Assembly (NCBI RefSeq): GCF_001888805.2
Contig: NZ_CP019113.1
Span: 1,798,001-1,862,000, forward strand
Direction: 5' to 3'
Length of the DNA stretch: 64,000 nucleotides
From: Enterobacter sp. SA187
GTDB lineage: Bacteria; Pseudomonadota; Gammaproteobacteria; Enterobacterales; Enterobacteriaceae
The translations under genes and the position numbers were made by a program. Under the pieces are notes generated by a model. That model saw nothing but the letters and a program-made list of their open reading frames with translations. It was not told the origin of the DNA and made no database searches. Below are positions 25,136 through 34,966 of the stretch, one piece after another. Position 1 is the stretch's first letter; each line of letters begins with the position of its first letter.

Positions 25136-25535
25136 CAGGCTAAGAGGTGCCAGACACCCAATAAAACTACGCTTCGTTGACATATATCAAGTTCAATTGT
25201 AGCACGTTAACACTTTGATGAAATATTCGTAGCTTTATATGAGCCGCTTTCACAATCTATCAATAAACCAACCAGTTGCAACAGTAAATTAATAAGTGTT
25301 GTGAATCCGAAAAGAGATAAGCATTTATGGCATAATTAGCCAGCATAAACAGGAGCCTGCACTGCTTCTGTTAACATAAAATCAGGTAGTCAATCTATGC
25401 AACAGTGTAGTTCTTTTTAAGCATACCGGACGCTGATTTCAGTGATTTCTGTTGCAAAAATGTAAATTTGCATCGCGTAATATCTTGACGAAAGTGGTCT
25501 TGCAGAAGGCCAGGCGTATTAAAAGAGAGTCCCAC
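25136..25535. other. Long intergenic region between yjjY and lasT
   Basis: About 400 bp, AT-rich, holding the distal arcA promoters (FNR-like box at 25177-25190) and the lasT promoter. No further gene is supported; reading frames here are short and lack ribosome-binding sites. Confidence 0.55.
25177..25190. promoter_or_regulatory. FNR-like box upstream of arcA
   Basis: TTGACATATATCAA matches the FNR consensus TTGAT-N4-ATCAA at 9 of 10 positions. It lies about 280 bp upstream of arcA. FNR activation of arcA is established in E. coli. Confidence 0.6.
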
Positions 25536-26225
25536 ATGCAGGTATCCATCATATTAGTTTCACCCGCCCGCGCGGAAAATGTCGGTGCGGCGGCACGCGC
25601 CATGAAGACCATGGGCTTTACTGATTTGCGCATTGTGGACAGCCGCGCGCATCTGGAGGAAGGGGCGCGGAGAGTGGCGCACGGATCCGGCGATGTGCTT
25701 GATAATGCTACGGTTTATCCAACGCTTGAAGCGGCCCTGCACGATGTGCAGTTTACCGTCGCGACCACCGCCCGCAGCCGGTCAAAATTCCATTACTACG
25801 CCACGCCTGCCGAACTGGTGCCGCTGATGCAGGAGAAAAGCCAGTGGCTTCATCACGCCGCGCTGGTGTTTGGCCGTGAAGATTCTGGCTTGACCAATGA
25901 CGAGCTGGCGCTGGCAGATGTGTTAACCGGCGCGCCTATGGTGGCCGATTATCCGTCGCTCAATCTGGGGCAGGCCGTGATGGTCTATTGCTATCAGTTA
26001 ACAACTTTAATGCAACAAACGGCCGCCACGCCCGACGTTATCAGTGACGAGAACCAGTTACGCGCTCTGCGTATACGCGCGCGGGCGTTACTGGAAAAAC
26101 TGGGTGTCGACGACGACACCAAGATGGTCGACTGGCTGGAACAGCGTATTGGTCTTTTTGAGCAGCGCGACACGGCAATGCTGCACCGTTTGCTGCATGA
26201 TATCGAAAAAAAGCTCGCCGGTTAA
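25536..26225 (+). CDS. lasT: SPOUT-class tRNA/rRNA methyltransferase LasT (YjtD)
   Basis: Predicted SAM-dependent RNA methyltransferase of the TrmH/TrmJ SPOUT family, 229 residues from ATG 25536 (AAGAGAG upstream). The knotted SAM-site motifs are intact: PARAENVGAAARAMKTMGF at the N-terminus, LVFGREDSGLTNDEL and PSLNLGQAVMVYCYQL. A C-terminal helical tail follows. The RNA target is not known from sequence. It is the last gene before the thr operon, transcribed in the same direction. Confidence 0.93.
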   Translation: MQVSIILVSPARAENVGAAARAMKTMGFTDLRIVDSRAHLEEGARRVAHGSGDVLDNATVYPTLEAALHDVQFTVATTARSRSKFHYYATPAELVPLMQEKSQWLHHAALVFGREDSGLTNDELALADVLTGAPMVADYPSLNLGQAVMVYCYQLTTLMQQTAATPDVISDENQLRALRIRARALLEKLGVDDDTKMVDWLEQRIGLFEQRDTAMLHRLLHDIEKKLAG

Positions 26226-26357
26226 AAGTTTGAGATATTCCTTTATGGCAGTCAGATCGACTGCCTGCTTGCCACACTGTGGCGAATTTTCAGCAAAATC
26301 TGCGCACAAACAGCGTGAGCGGCCCGCCAGTGGAAAAGTCGTAAAATTAAAAATAAA

Positions 26358-26386
26358 TTGACTTGGCAGGGCAGATACTTTAACCA
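26358..26386 (+). promoter_or_regulatory. Candidate thr operon promoter
   Basis: TTGACT (26358-26363), 17 bp, TAACCA (26381-26386), embedded in TACTTTAACCAATATAGGCA, which I recall as conserved in the E. coli thr promoter. It lies 50-80 bp before thrL. The -10 assignment is weak. Confidence 0.45.
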
Positions 26387-26436
26387 ATATAGGCATACAA
26401 CACAGACAGATAATAATTACAGAGCACACAACATCC

Positions 26437-26505
26437 ATGAAACGCATCAGCACCGTCACCATTATTACGACAACCACCATTACAACAGGTAACGGGGCGG
26501 GCTGA
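26437..26505 (+). CDS. thrL: thr operon leader peptide
   Basis: A 22-residue peptide MKRISTVTIITTTTITTGNG plus AG, with eight Thr and four Ile codons. Ribosome stalling at Thr/Ile codons when charged tRNAs are scarce prevents formation of the downstream attenuator. K-12 ThrL has 21 residues, so this one is slightly longer and has a Val codon. Too short for ordinary gene callers. Confidence 0.95.
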   Translation: MKRISTVTIITTTTITTGNGAG

Positions 26506-26528
26506 CGCGCACAGGAAACACAGGAAAA

Positions 26529-26560
26529 AGCCCGCACCTCAACAGTGCGGGCTTTTTTTT
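26529..26560 (+). terminator. thr attenuator
   Basis: AGCCCGCAC (26529-26537), loop CTCAACA, GTGCGGGCT (26545-26553) and a run of eight T. It lies 24 bp after the thrL stop codon and ends 26 bp before thrA, the standard attenuation arrangement. Confidence 0.95.
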
Positions 26561-26585
26561 CGGCTAAAGATCAAGGGGTAATTCC

Positions 26586-29048
26586 ATGCGAGTCTTGAAG
26601 TTCGGCGGTACATCAGTGGCAAATGCAGAACGTTTTCTGCGTGTTGCCGACATCCTGGAAAGCAATGCCAGGCAGGGGCAGGTCGCCACCGTGCTGTCTG
26701 CCCCGGCTAAAATCACCAATCACCTGGTGGCGATGATTGAAAAAACCATCAGCGGTCAGGATGCCGTACCTAATATCAGCGACGCAGAGCGCATTTTTGC
26801 CGAACTTCTTCAGGGTCTTTCCGACCTCCAGCCAGATTTCCCTCTCACCCGCCTGAAAGGCGTTGTGGATCAGGAATTCGCCCAGATCAAACATGTACTG
26901 CACGGCATCAGCCTGCTTGGTCAGTGCCCGGACAGCATCAATGCCTCGATCATCTGTCGGGGTGAAAAGCTCTCTATCGCCATTATGGCTGGATTGCTGG
27001 AAGCGCGCGGTCATAAAGTGACGGTTATCGATCCGGTGGAAAAACTGCTGGCGGTCGGCCATTACCTTGAATCCACCGTCGACATCACCGAATCCACGCG
27101 GCGTATCGCCGCCAGCCGCATTCCCGCGGATCATATGGTGCTGATGGCGGGCTTTACCGCCGGTAATGAAAAAGGCGAGCTGGTGGTGCTGGGGCGCAAC
27201 GGCTCTGACTATTCCGCCGCGGTACTAGCCGCCTGTTTGCGCGCCGACTGTTGTGAAATCTGGACCGATGTCGACGGGGTCTATACCTGCGATCCGCGCC
27301 AGGTGCCGGACGCCCGCCTGCTGAAATCCATGTCCTATCAGGAGGCGATGGAGCTGTCATACTTCGGCGCGAAAGTGTTACACCCGCGCACCATTACGCC
27401 GATCGCCCAGTTCCAGATCCCGTGCCTGATTAAAAATACCGGTAATCCGCAGGCCCCCGGCACGCTGATTGGCGCCAGTTCCAATGAAGACGGACTGCCG
27501 GTAAAAGGCATCTCTAACCTCAACAATATGGCGATGTTCAGCGTCTCCGGCCCCGGCATGAAAGGCATGGTCGGCATGGCGGCCCGTGTGTTCGCCACCA
27601 TGTCCCGCGCCGGTATTTCGGTAGTGCTGATCACCCAGTCCTCCTCCGAATACAGCATCAGCTTCTGCGTACCTCAGGCGGACTGCGCCCGCGCCCAGCG
27701 CGCCATGGGCGAAGAGTTCTATCTGGAGCTGAAAGAAGGCCTGCTCGAACCGCTGGCGGTCATGGAGCGGCTGGCGATCATCTCCGTGGTTGGCGACGGC
27801 ATGCGTACCCTGCGCGGCATTTCGGCGAAGTTCTTTGCTGCGCTGGCACGGGCGAACATTAATATTGTCGCCATTGCCCAGGGCTCTTCCGAGCGCTCCA
27901 TTTCCGTGGTGGTCAGCAATGACGATGCCACCACCGGCGTGCGCGTCACGCACCAGATGCTGTTTAACACCGATCAGGTGATCGAAGTCTTTGTGGTCGG
28001 CGTCGGTGGCGTCGGCGGGGCGCTGCTGGAGCAGCTGAAGCGTCAGCAGGGCTGGCTCAAGAGCAAGCATATCGATCTGCGCGTCTGCGGCGTGGCGAAT
28101 TCAAAAGCGCTGCTCACCAACGTGCACGGTCTGGATCTGGAAAAGTGGCAGGCTGAGCTTGCGGAAGCGAAAGAGCCGTTTAACCTTGGCCGTTTGATCC
28201 GTCTGGTGAAAGAGTACCACCTGCTGAACCCGGTGATCGTCGACTGTACCTCAAACCAGGCAGTGGCCGATCAGTACGCTGATTTCCTGCGGGAAGGTTT
28301 CCACGTGGTGACGCCGAACAAAAAAGCCAACACCTCGTCGATGGCCTACTACCACGAGCTGCGCAACGCCGCCAGCAAATCGCGTCGTAAATTCCTCTAC
28401 GACACCAACGTCGGCGCGGGTCTGCCGGTGATTGAAAACCTGCAAAACCTGCTTAACGCCGGTGATGAACTACAGCGTTTCTCCGGCATTCTCTCCGGGT
28501 CATTGTCCTTTATCTTCGGTAAGCTCGATGAAGGCGTGTCGCTGTCGAAAGCCACCCGCGTCGCCCGTGAAATGGGCTATACCGAACCGGATCCGCGTGA
28601 CGATCTGTCGGGTATGGACGTGGCGCGTAAGCTGCTCATCCTGGCGCGCGAAACCGGACGCGAGCTGGAGCTGTCTGACATTGTGATCGAACCGGTGCTG
28701 CCGGAAAGCTTCGACGCCAGCGGCGACGTGGAGAGCTTTATGGCCCGTCTGCCGGAACTGGACGATGCCTTCGCCGCCCGCGTTGCGAAAGCGCGGGATG
28801 CCGGAAACGTGCTGCGCTACGTGGGCAACATTGAAGAAGACGGCGTCTGCCGGGTGAAGATCGCCGAAGTGGACGGCAACGATCCGCTGTATAAAGTGAA
28901 AAACGGCGAAAATGCGCTGGCTTTCTACAGCCACTATTATCAACCGCTGCCGCTGGTGCTGCGCGGTTACGGTGCGGGTAACGATGTGACGGCGGCGGGC
29001 GTGTTCGCCGATCTGCTGCGCACCCTGTCATGGAAGTTAGGAGTTTAA
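26586..29048 (+). CDS. thrA: Bifunctional aspartokinase I / homoserine dehydrogenase I
   Basis: Catalyses the first and third steps from aspartate toward threonine and is feedback-inhibited by threonine. 820 residues, as in E. coli. The kinase domain opens with VLKFGGTSVANAERF (residues 3-17). Two ACT regulatory domains lie in the middle (about 310-460), and the homoserine dehydrogenase starts at VFVVGVGGVGGALLEQL (about 466). First structural gene of thrABC; 1-bp gap to thrB suggests coupling. Confidence 0.99.
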   Translation: MRVLKFGGTSVANAERFLRVADILESNARQGQVATVLSAPAKITNHLVAMIEKTISGQDAVPNISDAERIFAELLQGLSDLQPDFPLTRLKGVVDQEFAQIKHVLHGISLLGQCPDSINASIICRGEKLSIAIMAGLLEARGHKVTVIDPVEKLLAVGHYLESTVDITESTRRIAASRIPADHMVLMAGFTAGNEKGELVVLGRNGSDYSAAVLAACLRADCCEIWTDVDGVYTCDPRQVPDARLLKSMSYQEAMELSYFGAKVLHPRTITPIAQFQIPCLIKNTGNPQAPGTLIGASSNEDGLPVKGISNLNNMAMFSVSGPGMKGMVGMAARVFATMSRAGISVVLITQSSSEYSISFCVPQADCARAQRAMGEEFYLELKEGLLEPLAVMERLAIISVVGDGMRTLRGISAKFFAALARANINIVAIAQGSSERSISVVVSNDDATTGVRVTHQMLFNTDQVIEVFVVGVGGVGGALLEQLKRQQGWLKSKHIDLRVCGVANSKALLTNVHGLDLEKWQAELAEAKEPFNLGRLIRLVKEYHLLNPVIVDCTSNQAVADQYADFLREGFHVVTPNKKANTSSMAYYHELRNAASKSRRKFLYDTNVGAGLPVIENLQNLLNAGDELQRFSGILSGSLSFIFGKLDEGVSLSKATRVAREMGYTEPDPRDDLSGMDVARKLLILARETGRELELSDIVIEPVLPESFDASGDVESFMARLPELDDAFAARVAKARDAGNVLRYVGNIEEDGVCRVKIAEVDGNDPLYKVKNGENALAFYSHYYQPLPLVLRGYGAGNDVTAAGVFADLLRTLSWKLGV

Positions 29049-29049
29049 C

Positions 29050-29979
29050 ATGGTGAAAGTGTATGCCCCGGCCTCCATTGGCAACGTGAGCGTGGGGTTT
29101 GATGTTCTTGGCGCGGCGGTATCGCCGGTCAACGGCGAGCTGCTGGGCGACTGCGTCAGCGTCGAGGCGGCGGGGGAATTCTCGCTGACCAACCAGGGGC
29201 GCTTCGTCAGCAAGCTGCCTGCCGAACCGCGTGAAAACATCGTCTATCAGTGCTGGGAACGTTTTTGCCAGGAGATCGGCAAAACCATTCCGGTGGCGAT
29301 GACGCTGGAAAAAAATATGCCGATTGGCTCCGGCCTCGGCTCCAGCGCCTGCTCAGTGGTGGCCGGCCTGATGGCGATGAATGAATTCTGCGGCAAACCG
29401 CTCAGCGATGCCCGCCTGCTGGCGCTGATGGGCGAGCTGGAAGGCCGTATTTCCGGCAGTATTCACTACGATAACGTCGCGCCCTGCTTCCTGGGCGGCC
29501 TGCAGCTGATGCTGGAAGAAAACGGCATCATCAGTCAGGACGTGCCAGGCTTTGAAGAGTGGCTGTGGGTGATGGCCTATCCGGGCATTAAAGTCTCCAC
29601 TGCCGAAGCGCGCGCCATCCTGCCCGCGCAGTACCGCCGTCAGGATTGTATTGCGCACGGTCGCTATCTGGCGGGATTTATCCACGCCTGCCATACGCAG
29701 CAGCCTGCGCTGGCGGCGAAATTAATGAAAGATGTCATCGCTGAACCTTATCGCACCAAACTCCTGCCTGGCTTTAACGATGCCCGTCAGGCGGCGGCAG
29801 AGATGGGGGCGCTGGCCTGCGGGATCTCCGGATCCGGGCCGACGATGTTTGCGGTGTGCGATAACCCGGCCACCGCGCAGCGCGTGGCAGACTGGCTCAG
29901 CCAGCATTATCTGCAAAACAACGAAGGTTTTGTCCATATTTGTCGGCTGGATACGGCTGGCGCACGCGTACTGGGATAA
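29050..29979 (+). CDS. thrB: Homoserine kinase
   Basis: GHMP-family kinase phosphorylating L-homoserine to O-phosphohomoserine. 309 residues. The ATP loop PIGSGLGSSACSVVAG (about 92-107) and the C-terminal GISGSGPTMFAV motif are intact. ATG 29050 follows AGTTAGGAGTTTAAC, spanning the thrA stop codon. Confidence 0.98.
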   Translation: MVKVYAPASIGNVSVGFDVLGAAVSPVNGELLGDCVSVEAAGEFSLTNQGRFVSKLPAEPRENIVYQCWERFCQEIGKTIPVAMTLEKNMPIGSGLGSSACSVVAGLMAMNEFCGKPLSDARLLALMGELEGRISGSIHYDNVAPCFLGGLQLMLEENGIISQDVPGFEEWLWVMAYPGIKVSTAEARAILPAQYRRQDCIAHGRYLAGFIHACHTQQPALAAKLMKDVIAEPYRTKLLPGFNDARQAAAEMGALACGISGSGPTMFAVCDNPATAQRVADWLSQHYLQNNEGFVHICRLDTAGARVLG

Positions 29980-29982
29980 CTA

Positions 29983-31269
29983 ATGAAACTCTACAATCTT
30001 AAAGATCACAACGAGCAGGTCAGTTTTGCCCAGGCAATCACGCAGGGGTTAGGTAAAAACCAGGGGCTGTTTTTCCCGCACGATCTGCCGGAATTCAGCC
30101 TGACCGACATCGACGCCATGCTGGAGATGGATTTCGTCACCCGCAGCAGCAAAATCCTCGCCGCCTTTATTGGCGATGAGATCCCGGAGGAGATCCTCGA
30201 AGCCCGCGTGCGCGCCGCCTTCGCCTTCCCGGCGCCGGTGAGCCTGGTGGAAGAGGATATCGGCTGTCTGGAGCTGTTCCACGGCCCGACGCTGGCCTTT
30301 AAAGACTTCGGCGGCCGCTTTATGGCGCAGATGCTGACGCACATCAGCGGCGACAAGCCGGTGACCATCCTGACCGCCACCTCCGGCGACACCGGCGCGG
30401 CAGTGGCCCATGCGTTTTACGGCCTCGAAAACGTGCGCGTGGTGATCCTCTACCCGCAGGGCAAAATCAGCCCGTTGCAGGAAAAATTGTTCTGCACCCT
30501 GGGCGGCAATATTGAAACCGTCGCCATTGACGGAGATTTCGATGCCTGTCAGGCGCTGGTAAAGCAGGCCTTTGACGATGAAGAACTGAAAGGGGCGCTG
30601 GGGCTTAACTCCGCCAACTCCATTAACATCAGCCGTCTGCTGGCGCAGATCTGCTATTACTTCGAAGCCGTCGCCCAGTTGCCGCAGGAAGCCCGTAACC
30701 AGCTGGTGATCTCGGTGCCAAGCGGTAACTTTGGCGATCTGACCGCCGGGCTGCTGGCAAAATCCCTCGGCCTGCCGGTGAAGCGTTTTATCGCGGCTAC
30801 TAACGCCAATGACACCGTCCCGCGCTTTTTGCAGGGCGGCGAATGGTCGCCGAAAGCGACGCAGGCAACGCTGTCCAACGCCATGGACGTGAGCCAGCCA
30901 AATAACTGGCCGCGTGTGGAAGAGCTGTTCCGCCGTAAAATCTGGCGTCTTAACGAGCTGGGCTATGCGGCAGTGGATGACGAAACCACCAAATCCACCA
31001 TGCGCGAGCTGAAAGAGAAGGGCTATCTTTCTGAACCGCATGCGGCGATAGCCTACCGCGCGCTGCGCGATCAGCTGCATCCGGGGGAATACGGTCTGTT
31101 CCTCGGCACGGCGCATCCGGCGAAATTCAAAGAGAGCGTGGAAGCGATCCTCGGCGAACCGCTGGAACTGCCGCAGGAGCTGGCGGCGCGCGCCGATTTA
31201 CCGCTGCTGTCCCATACCCTGCCGGCGGATTTCGCGGCGCTGCGCAAGCTGATGATGGCAAGAGCGTAA
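29983..31269 (+). CDS. thrC: Threonine synthase
   Basis: PLP enzyme converting O-phospho-L-homoserine to threonine. 428 residues, as in E. coli. The PLP lysine is in LAFKDFGGRF (about residue 107) and the phosphate-binding loop is TSGDTGAAVAHAF. It ends thrLABC and is followed by REP repeats rather than a classical terminator. Confidence 0.98.
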   Translation: MKLYNLKDHNEQVSFAQAITQGLGKNQGLFFPHDLPEFSLTDIDAMLEMDFVTRSSKILAAFIGDEIPEEILEARVRAAFAFPAPVSLVEEDIGCLELFHGPTLAFKDFGGRFMAQMLTHISGDKPVTILTATSGDTGAAVAHAFYGLENVRVVILYPQGKISPLQEKLFCTLGGNIETVAIDGDFDACQALVKQAFDDEELKGALGLNSANSINISRLLAQICYYFEAVAQLPQEARNQLVISVPSGNFGDLTAGLLAKSLGLPVKRFIAATNANDTVPRFLQGGEWSPKATQATLSNAMDVSQPNNWPRVEELFRRKIWRLNELGYAAVDDETTKSTMRELKEKGYLSEPHAAIAYRALRDQLHPGEYGLFLGTAHPAKFKESVEAILGEPLELPQELAARADLPLLSHTLPADFAALRKLMMARA

Positions 31270-31279
31270 TGTGATGACG

Positions 31280-31413
31280 TTGCCCGGCGGCGCAAGCTTG
31301 CCGGGCCTACATATGGTTGGGCTGGTTATGCCCGGTGGCGCTGACGCTTACCGGGCCTACGTATGGCTGGCGCGTTGTTTTGTAGGCCTGGTAAGCAGAG
31401 CGCCACCGGGCAA
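31280..31413. repeat. BIME with three REP elements after thrC
   Basis: Three REP units, about 31280-31310, 31328-31360 and 31381-31412. The first two share one orientation (GCCCGG(C/T)GGCGC ... CCGGGCCTAC) and the third is inverted. They fill the space between convergent thrC and yaaA. Confidence 0.85.
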
Positions 31414-31435
31414 CAAGGGCATTAACGGAGGGCGA

Positions 31436-32209
31436 TTACTGCTCCCGGCGTTTAAAGACTAACTCACCTTTCCCTGACATTTCTTCATCAAACGCATAGC
31501 CATCCACCGCAAAATCCTTCAGCTGCGCCGGGGTCTTCAGGCGATTTTGAATAATGTAGCGGCTCATCAGCCCACGCGCTTTTTTGGCGTAGAAGCTGAT
31601 CACCTTGAACTTACCGTTCTTCTCATCCAGGAATACCGACTTGATGATCTCGCCGTCGAGCAGTTTCGGTTTTACCGCGCGGAAATACTCATCCGAGGCG
31701 AGGTTCACGATCACCTGATCGCCCTGCGCCGCCAGCGCCTGGTTCAGTTTTTGGGTGATGGTTTCGCCCCAGAATTGATAGAGATCGCTGCCCTGCGGGT
31801 TCTCAAGACGAATGCCCATTTCCAGGCGATAGGGCTGCATCAGATCCAGCGGACGCAGCACGCCGTATAACCCGGAGAGCATACGCAGATGCTGCTGGGC
31901 AAAATCGAAATCCTCCTCGCTGAAGGTTTCCGCCTGTAAGCCGGTATAGACATCGCCTTTAAAGGCGAGGATCGCCTGGCGGGCATTGTCCGGCGTGAAG
32001 TCCGGCTGCCAGTCGTGAAAGCGGGTGGCGTTGAGATCGGCAAGCTTATCGCTGATGCCCATCAGCGCTTTGATTTGCGGCGCGGAGAGCTTACGCGCAA
32101 CGTCAATCAGACGCTGGGAATGATCCAGTAACTCCGGCTGCGTATAGCGGGTTGTCGCCAGCGGGCTTTGGTAATCCAGCGTTTTTGCCGGTGAAATCAG
32201 AATCAGCAT
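31436..32209 (-). CDS. yaaA: Peroxide stress protein YaaA (DUF328)
   Basis: 257 residues (E. coli 258). Known in E. coli as an OxyR-regulated protein that limits intracellular free iron during peroxide stress. Family hallmark sequences: LILISPAKTLDYQ at the N-terminus, GDVYTGLQAE and SGLYGVLRPLDLMQPYRLEM mid-protein, and a C-terminal KKARGLMSRYI. Convergent with thrC, followed upstream by yaaJ on the same strand. Confidence 0.96.
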   Translation of the reverse strand: MLILISPAKTLDYQSPLATTRYTQPELLDHSQRLIDVARKLSAPQIKALMGISDKLADLNATRFHDWQPDFTPDNARQAILAFKGDVYTGLQAETFSEEDFDFAQQHLRMLSGLYGVLRPLDLMQPYRLEMGIRLENPQGSDLYQFWGETITQKLNQALAAQGDQVIVNLASDEYFRAVKPKLLDGEIIKSVFLDEKNGKFKVISFYAKKARGLMSRYIIQNRLKTPAQLKDFAVDGYAFDEEMSGKGELVFKRREQ

Positions 32210-32287
32210 ATCCAGTCCTTGCGGGAAATTTTGGGTGACTGTAGCAAAAAAATCACCCTGATTGATCGATTGTTGCGATTGCCGCCG

Positions 32288-33718
32288 TTACTCGCGCGGC
32301 ACCTCGTCCCAGGCGCCGGGCGCCAGCTGGCGTTCGATTTCCGGGTAGCGCTTAGGATCGAACACCGGCCTGATACCCAGCTTACGCTGGCGCAGATAAT
32401 CACCGGCGATAATGGTTACCACCGGCGAGAGCAGCAGCAGCGCCATCAGGTTGATCAGCGCCATTAACGCCATCACCACATCGGCGATCTGCCAGACCAC
32501 CGGCAGACTCACCAGCGAGCCTGCCATCACCATCGTCAGGGTCGTGGCGCGCAGCAGCCAGACGTTCCTTTTGTTATGCAGCCGCAGGAATACGAGGTTG
32601 TTCTCGGCGTAGAGATAGTTCACCACAATGGAAGTCAGGGCGAAAAGCAGAATGACAAAAGCGACAAAACCCGCTCCCCAGTTGCCGGTCAGCGACACCA
32701 GCGCGTGCTGCATCAGCTGAATGCCATCGCTGGCAGGTCGGGTGGCATATTCATCCGCCAGCAGGATAATCATGGCGCTGGCCGTACTGACCACAATGGT
32801 GTCGATCACCACGCCAATCATCTGCACGATACCCTGCGCCGCCGGGTGAGGCGGCCAGGAGACTGCCGCCGCGGCGACGTTGGGCGTTGAGCCAAGCCCG
32901 GCCTCGTTGGAGAGCATTCCGCGCTGAAAACCGCTGGTGATCGCCTGGCTTAAGGTATAGCCCAGCGTCCCGGCGGCGGCTTCCTCCCAGCCAAAGGCGC
33001 TTTTCACAATCAGCATGATGATGTGCGGAAGCTGGTCGGCATGCCACAGCGTAATCAGCAGGCTGGCGCCCACCCACAGCACCGCCATCACCGGCACCAC
33101 CCATTGCATCAGCCGCGCCACGCCGTGCATCCCGCGCAGAATAAACAACAAACTGAGCAGCGCCAGCACAAGGCCCGCCATGCCGCCCGGCATCGCAAAA
33201 GCAAAGTGAACGGCACCGGCAACGGCGTTCGCCTGCATGGTGTTGAAGATCAGACCGTAGGCGATCAACAGCAAAACGGAAAACAGCACGCCCAGCCAGC
33301 GCATTCCCAGCCCTCTGGCGAGATACCACGCCGGACCGCCGCGAAACTGCTGGTTCTGGTCGCGCTCTTTATACAGCTGGGAGAGGGAGCATTCGGCAAA
33401 GGCGGTCGCCATGCCGATCAGCGCAGAAACCCACATCCAGAACACCGCCCCCGGTCCGCCAGCGGTGACCGCCAGCGCCACGCCGGCAAGGTTGCCGTTG
33501 CCAAAACGGGCGGCAAGGCTGACGCATAACGCCTGAAAGGAGGAGAGCCCGCCGGGCTGCGGCCTGACGCTGGTAATAAGGCTGCGTGCGAAGAGACGGA
33601 TATAGCGAAACTGGATAAAACCGCTGCGAAAGGTGAACCAGATCCCTGCACCCAACAGCAGGTAGATCATCACCGATCCCCACAGTATTTCATTGATGAA
33701 TAAAAAGAAATCAGGCAT
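32288..33718 (-). CDS. yaaJ: AgcS-family sodium:alanine/glycine symporter YaaJ
   Basis: 476 residues, as in E. coli, with about ten to eleven hydrophobic segments. Family motifs: FARSLITSVRPQPGGLSSFQ, GNGNLAGVALAVTAGGPGAVFWMW, and GFQRGMLSNEAGLGSTPNVAAAA. Predicted inner-membrane Na+-coupled importer of alanine or glycine. The substrate is not determined. Divergent from talB; 78 bp from yaaA. Confidence 0.93.
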   Translation of the reverse strand: MPDFFLFINEILWGSVMIYLLLGAGIWFTFRSGFIQFRYIRLFARSLITSVRPQPGGLSSFQALCVSLAARFGNGNLAGVALAVTAGGPGAVFWMWVSALIGMATAFAECSLSQLYKERDQNQQFRGGPAWYLARGLGMRWLGVLFSVLLLIAYGLIFNTMQANAVAGAVHFAFAMPGGMAGLVLALLSLLFILRGMHGVARLMQWVVPVMAVLWVGASLLITLWHADQLPHIIMLIVKSAFGWEEAAAGTLGYTLSQAITSGFQRGMLSNEAGLGSTPNVAAAAVSWPPHPAAQGIVQMIGVVIDTIVVSTASAMIILLADEYATRPASDGIQLMQHALVSLTGNWGAGFVAFVILLFALTSIVVNYLYAENNLVFLRLHNKRNVWLLRATTLTMVMAGSLVSLPVVWQIADVVMALMALINLMALLLLSPVVTIIAGDYLRQRKLGIRPVFDPKRYPEIERQLAPGAWDEVPRE

Positions 33719-33820
33719 TCACATTCCTCTTGTTCATGCCGTTAGGCCACGCCCGCTTACCGCGCGCGGCGCTGTCGAACCGCGAGTTTATCATACTCTG
33801 CGCTTGCCAATTGACTGCGG

Positions 33821-33848
33821 TTGCGCTGACAGAGTGGCGTGATATTAT
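33821..33848 (+). promoter_or_regulatory. Candidate talB promoter
   Basis: TTGCGC (33821-33826), 16-bp spacer, TATTAT (33843-33848), about 50 bp before the talB start codon. Found by eye only. Confidence 0.35.
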
Positions 33849-33901
33849 CTGGGCAGACCGGTTACATCCCCCTAACAAGCTGTTTAAAGAGAAACACTAT
33901 T

Positions 33902-34855
33902 ATGACGGATAAATTGACCTCCCTTCGTCAGTTCACCACCGTGGTGGCCGACACTGGAGACATCGCGGCAATGAAGCTGTATCAGCCGCAGGATGCCACA
34001 ACCAACCCTTCTCTGATCCTTAACGCAGCCCAGATCCCTGAATACCGCAAACTGATTGACGACGCTGTCACCTGGGCGAAAAGCCAGAGCAGCGATCGCG
34101 CGCAGCAGATTGTTGATGCCTCGGACAAACTGGCCGTCAATATCGGTCTGGAAATTCTGAAACTGATCCCGGGCCGTATCTCCACCGAAGTGGATGCGCG
34201 TCTGTCCTACGATACCGAAGCGTCTATCGCCAAAGCTAAGCGCCTGATCAAACTGTATAACGATGCGGGCATCAGCAACGACCGTATCCTGATCAAACTG
34301 GCTTCCACCTGGCAGGGTATTCGTGCCGCTGAACAGCTGGAAAAAGAAGGCATCAACTGTAACCTGACGCTGCTGTTCTCCTTCGCGCAGGCCCGTGCCT
34401 GTGCAGAAGCGGGCGTGTTCCTGATTTCCCCGTTCGTCGGCCGTATTCTCGACTGGTACAAAGCGAATACCGATAAGAAAGAGTACGCTCCGGCTGAAGA
34501 TCCGGGCGTGGTTTCCGTAACGGAAATCTACGAGTACTACAAACAGCACGGCTATGAAACCGTGGTCATGGGCGCAAGCTTCCGTAACGTTGGCGAAATC
34601 GTTGAGCTGGCGGGTTGCGATCGTCTGACCATCGCCCCGGCGCTGCTGAAAGAGCTGGCGGAAAGCGAAGGCACCATCGAGCGTAAACTCTCCTTCAGCG
34701 GTGAAGTGAAAGCGCGTCCGGCACGTATCACCGAATCCGAGTTCCTGTGGCAGCACAACCAGGATCCGATGGCGGTAGACAAACTGGCGGATGGTATCCG
34801 TAAGTTTGCGGTCGACCAGGAAAAACTGGAAAAAATGATCGGCGATCTGCTGTAA
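33902..34855 (+). CDS. talB: Transaldolase B
   Basis: Pentose-phosphate enzyme transferring a dihydroxyacetone unit between sedoheptulose 7-P and glyceraldehyde 3-P. 317 residues from ATG 33902 (AAAGAGAAA upstream), as in E. coli; an upstream in-frame extension is ignored. The Schiff-base Lys is in RILIKLASTW (about 132) and the family signature DATTNPSLIL is near the N-terminus (about 31-40). Codon use is strongly biased, as expected for an abundant enzyme. Confidence 0.98.
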   Translation: MTDKLTSLRQFTTVVADTGDIAAMKLYQPQDATTNPSLILNAAQIPEYRKLIDDAVTWAKSQSSDRAQQIVDASDKLAVNIGLEILKLIPGRISTEVDARLSYDTEASIAKAKRLIKLYNDAGISNDRILIKLASTWQGIRAAEQLEKEGINCNLTLLFSFAQARACAEAGVFLISPFVGRILDWYKANTDKKEYAPAEDPGVVSVTEIYEYYKQHGYETVVMGASFRNVGEIVELAGCDRLTIAPALLKELAESEGTIERKLSFSGEVKARPARITESEFLWQHNQDPMAVDKLADGIRKFAVDQEKLEKMIGDLL

Positions 34856-34861
34856 TCCCCG

Positions 34862-34889
34862 AAGCGTGGCCGGGCCTCCGGTCACGCTT
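34862..34889 (+). terminator. Hairpin after talB (possible terminator)
   Basis: AAGCGTGGCCGG (34862-34873) pairs with CCGGTCACGCTT (34878-34889) around a GCCT loop, just after the talB stop. No T-run follows, so it may protect the mRNA 3' end or need help to terminate. Confidence 0.45.
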
Positions 34890-34966
34890 ATCCGCTTCCC
34901 CCCTGTCTGTCCTTTTCCCCGACGTGTATTATTCCGTGATAGTGAATGACTAAAAACGGAATGACG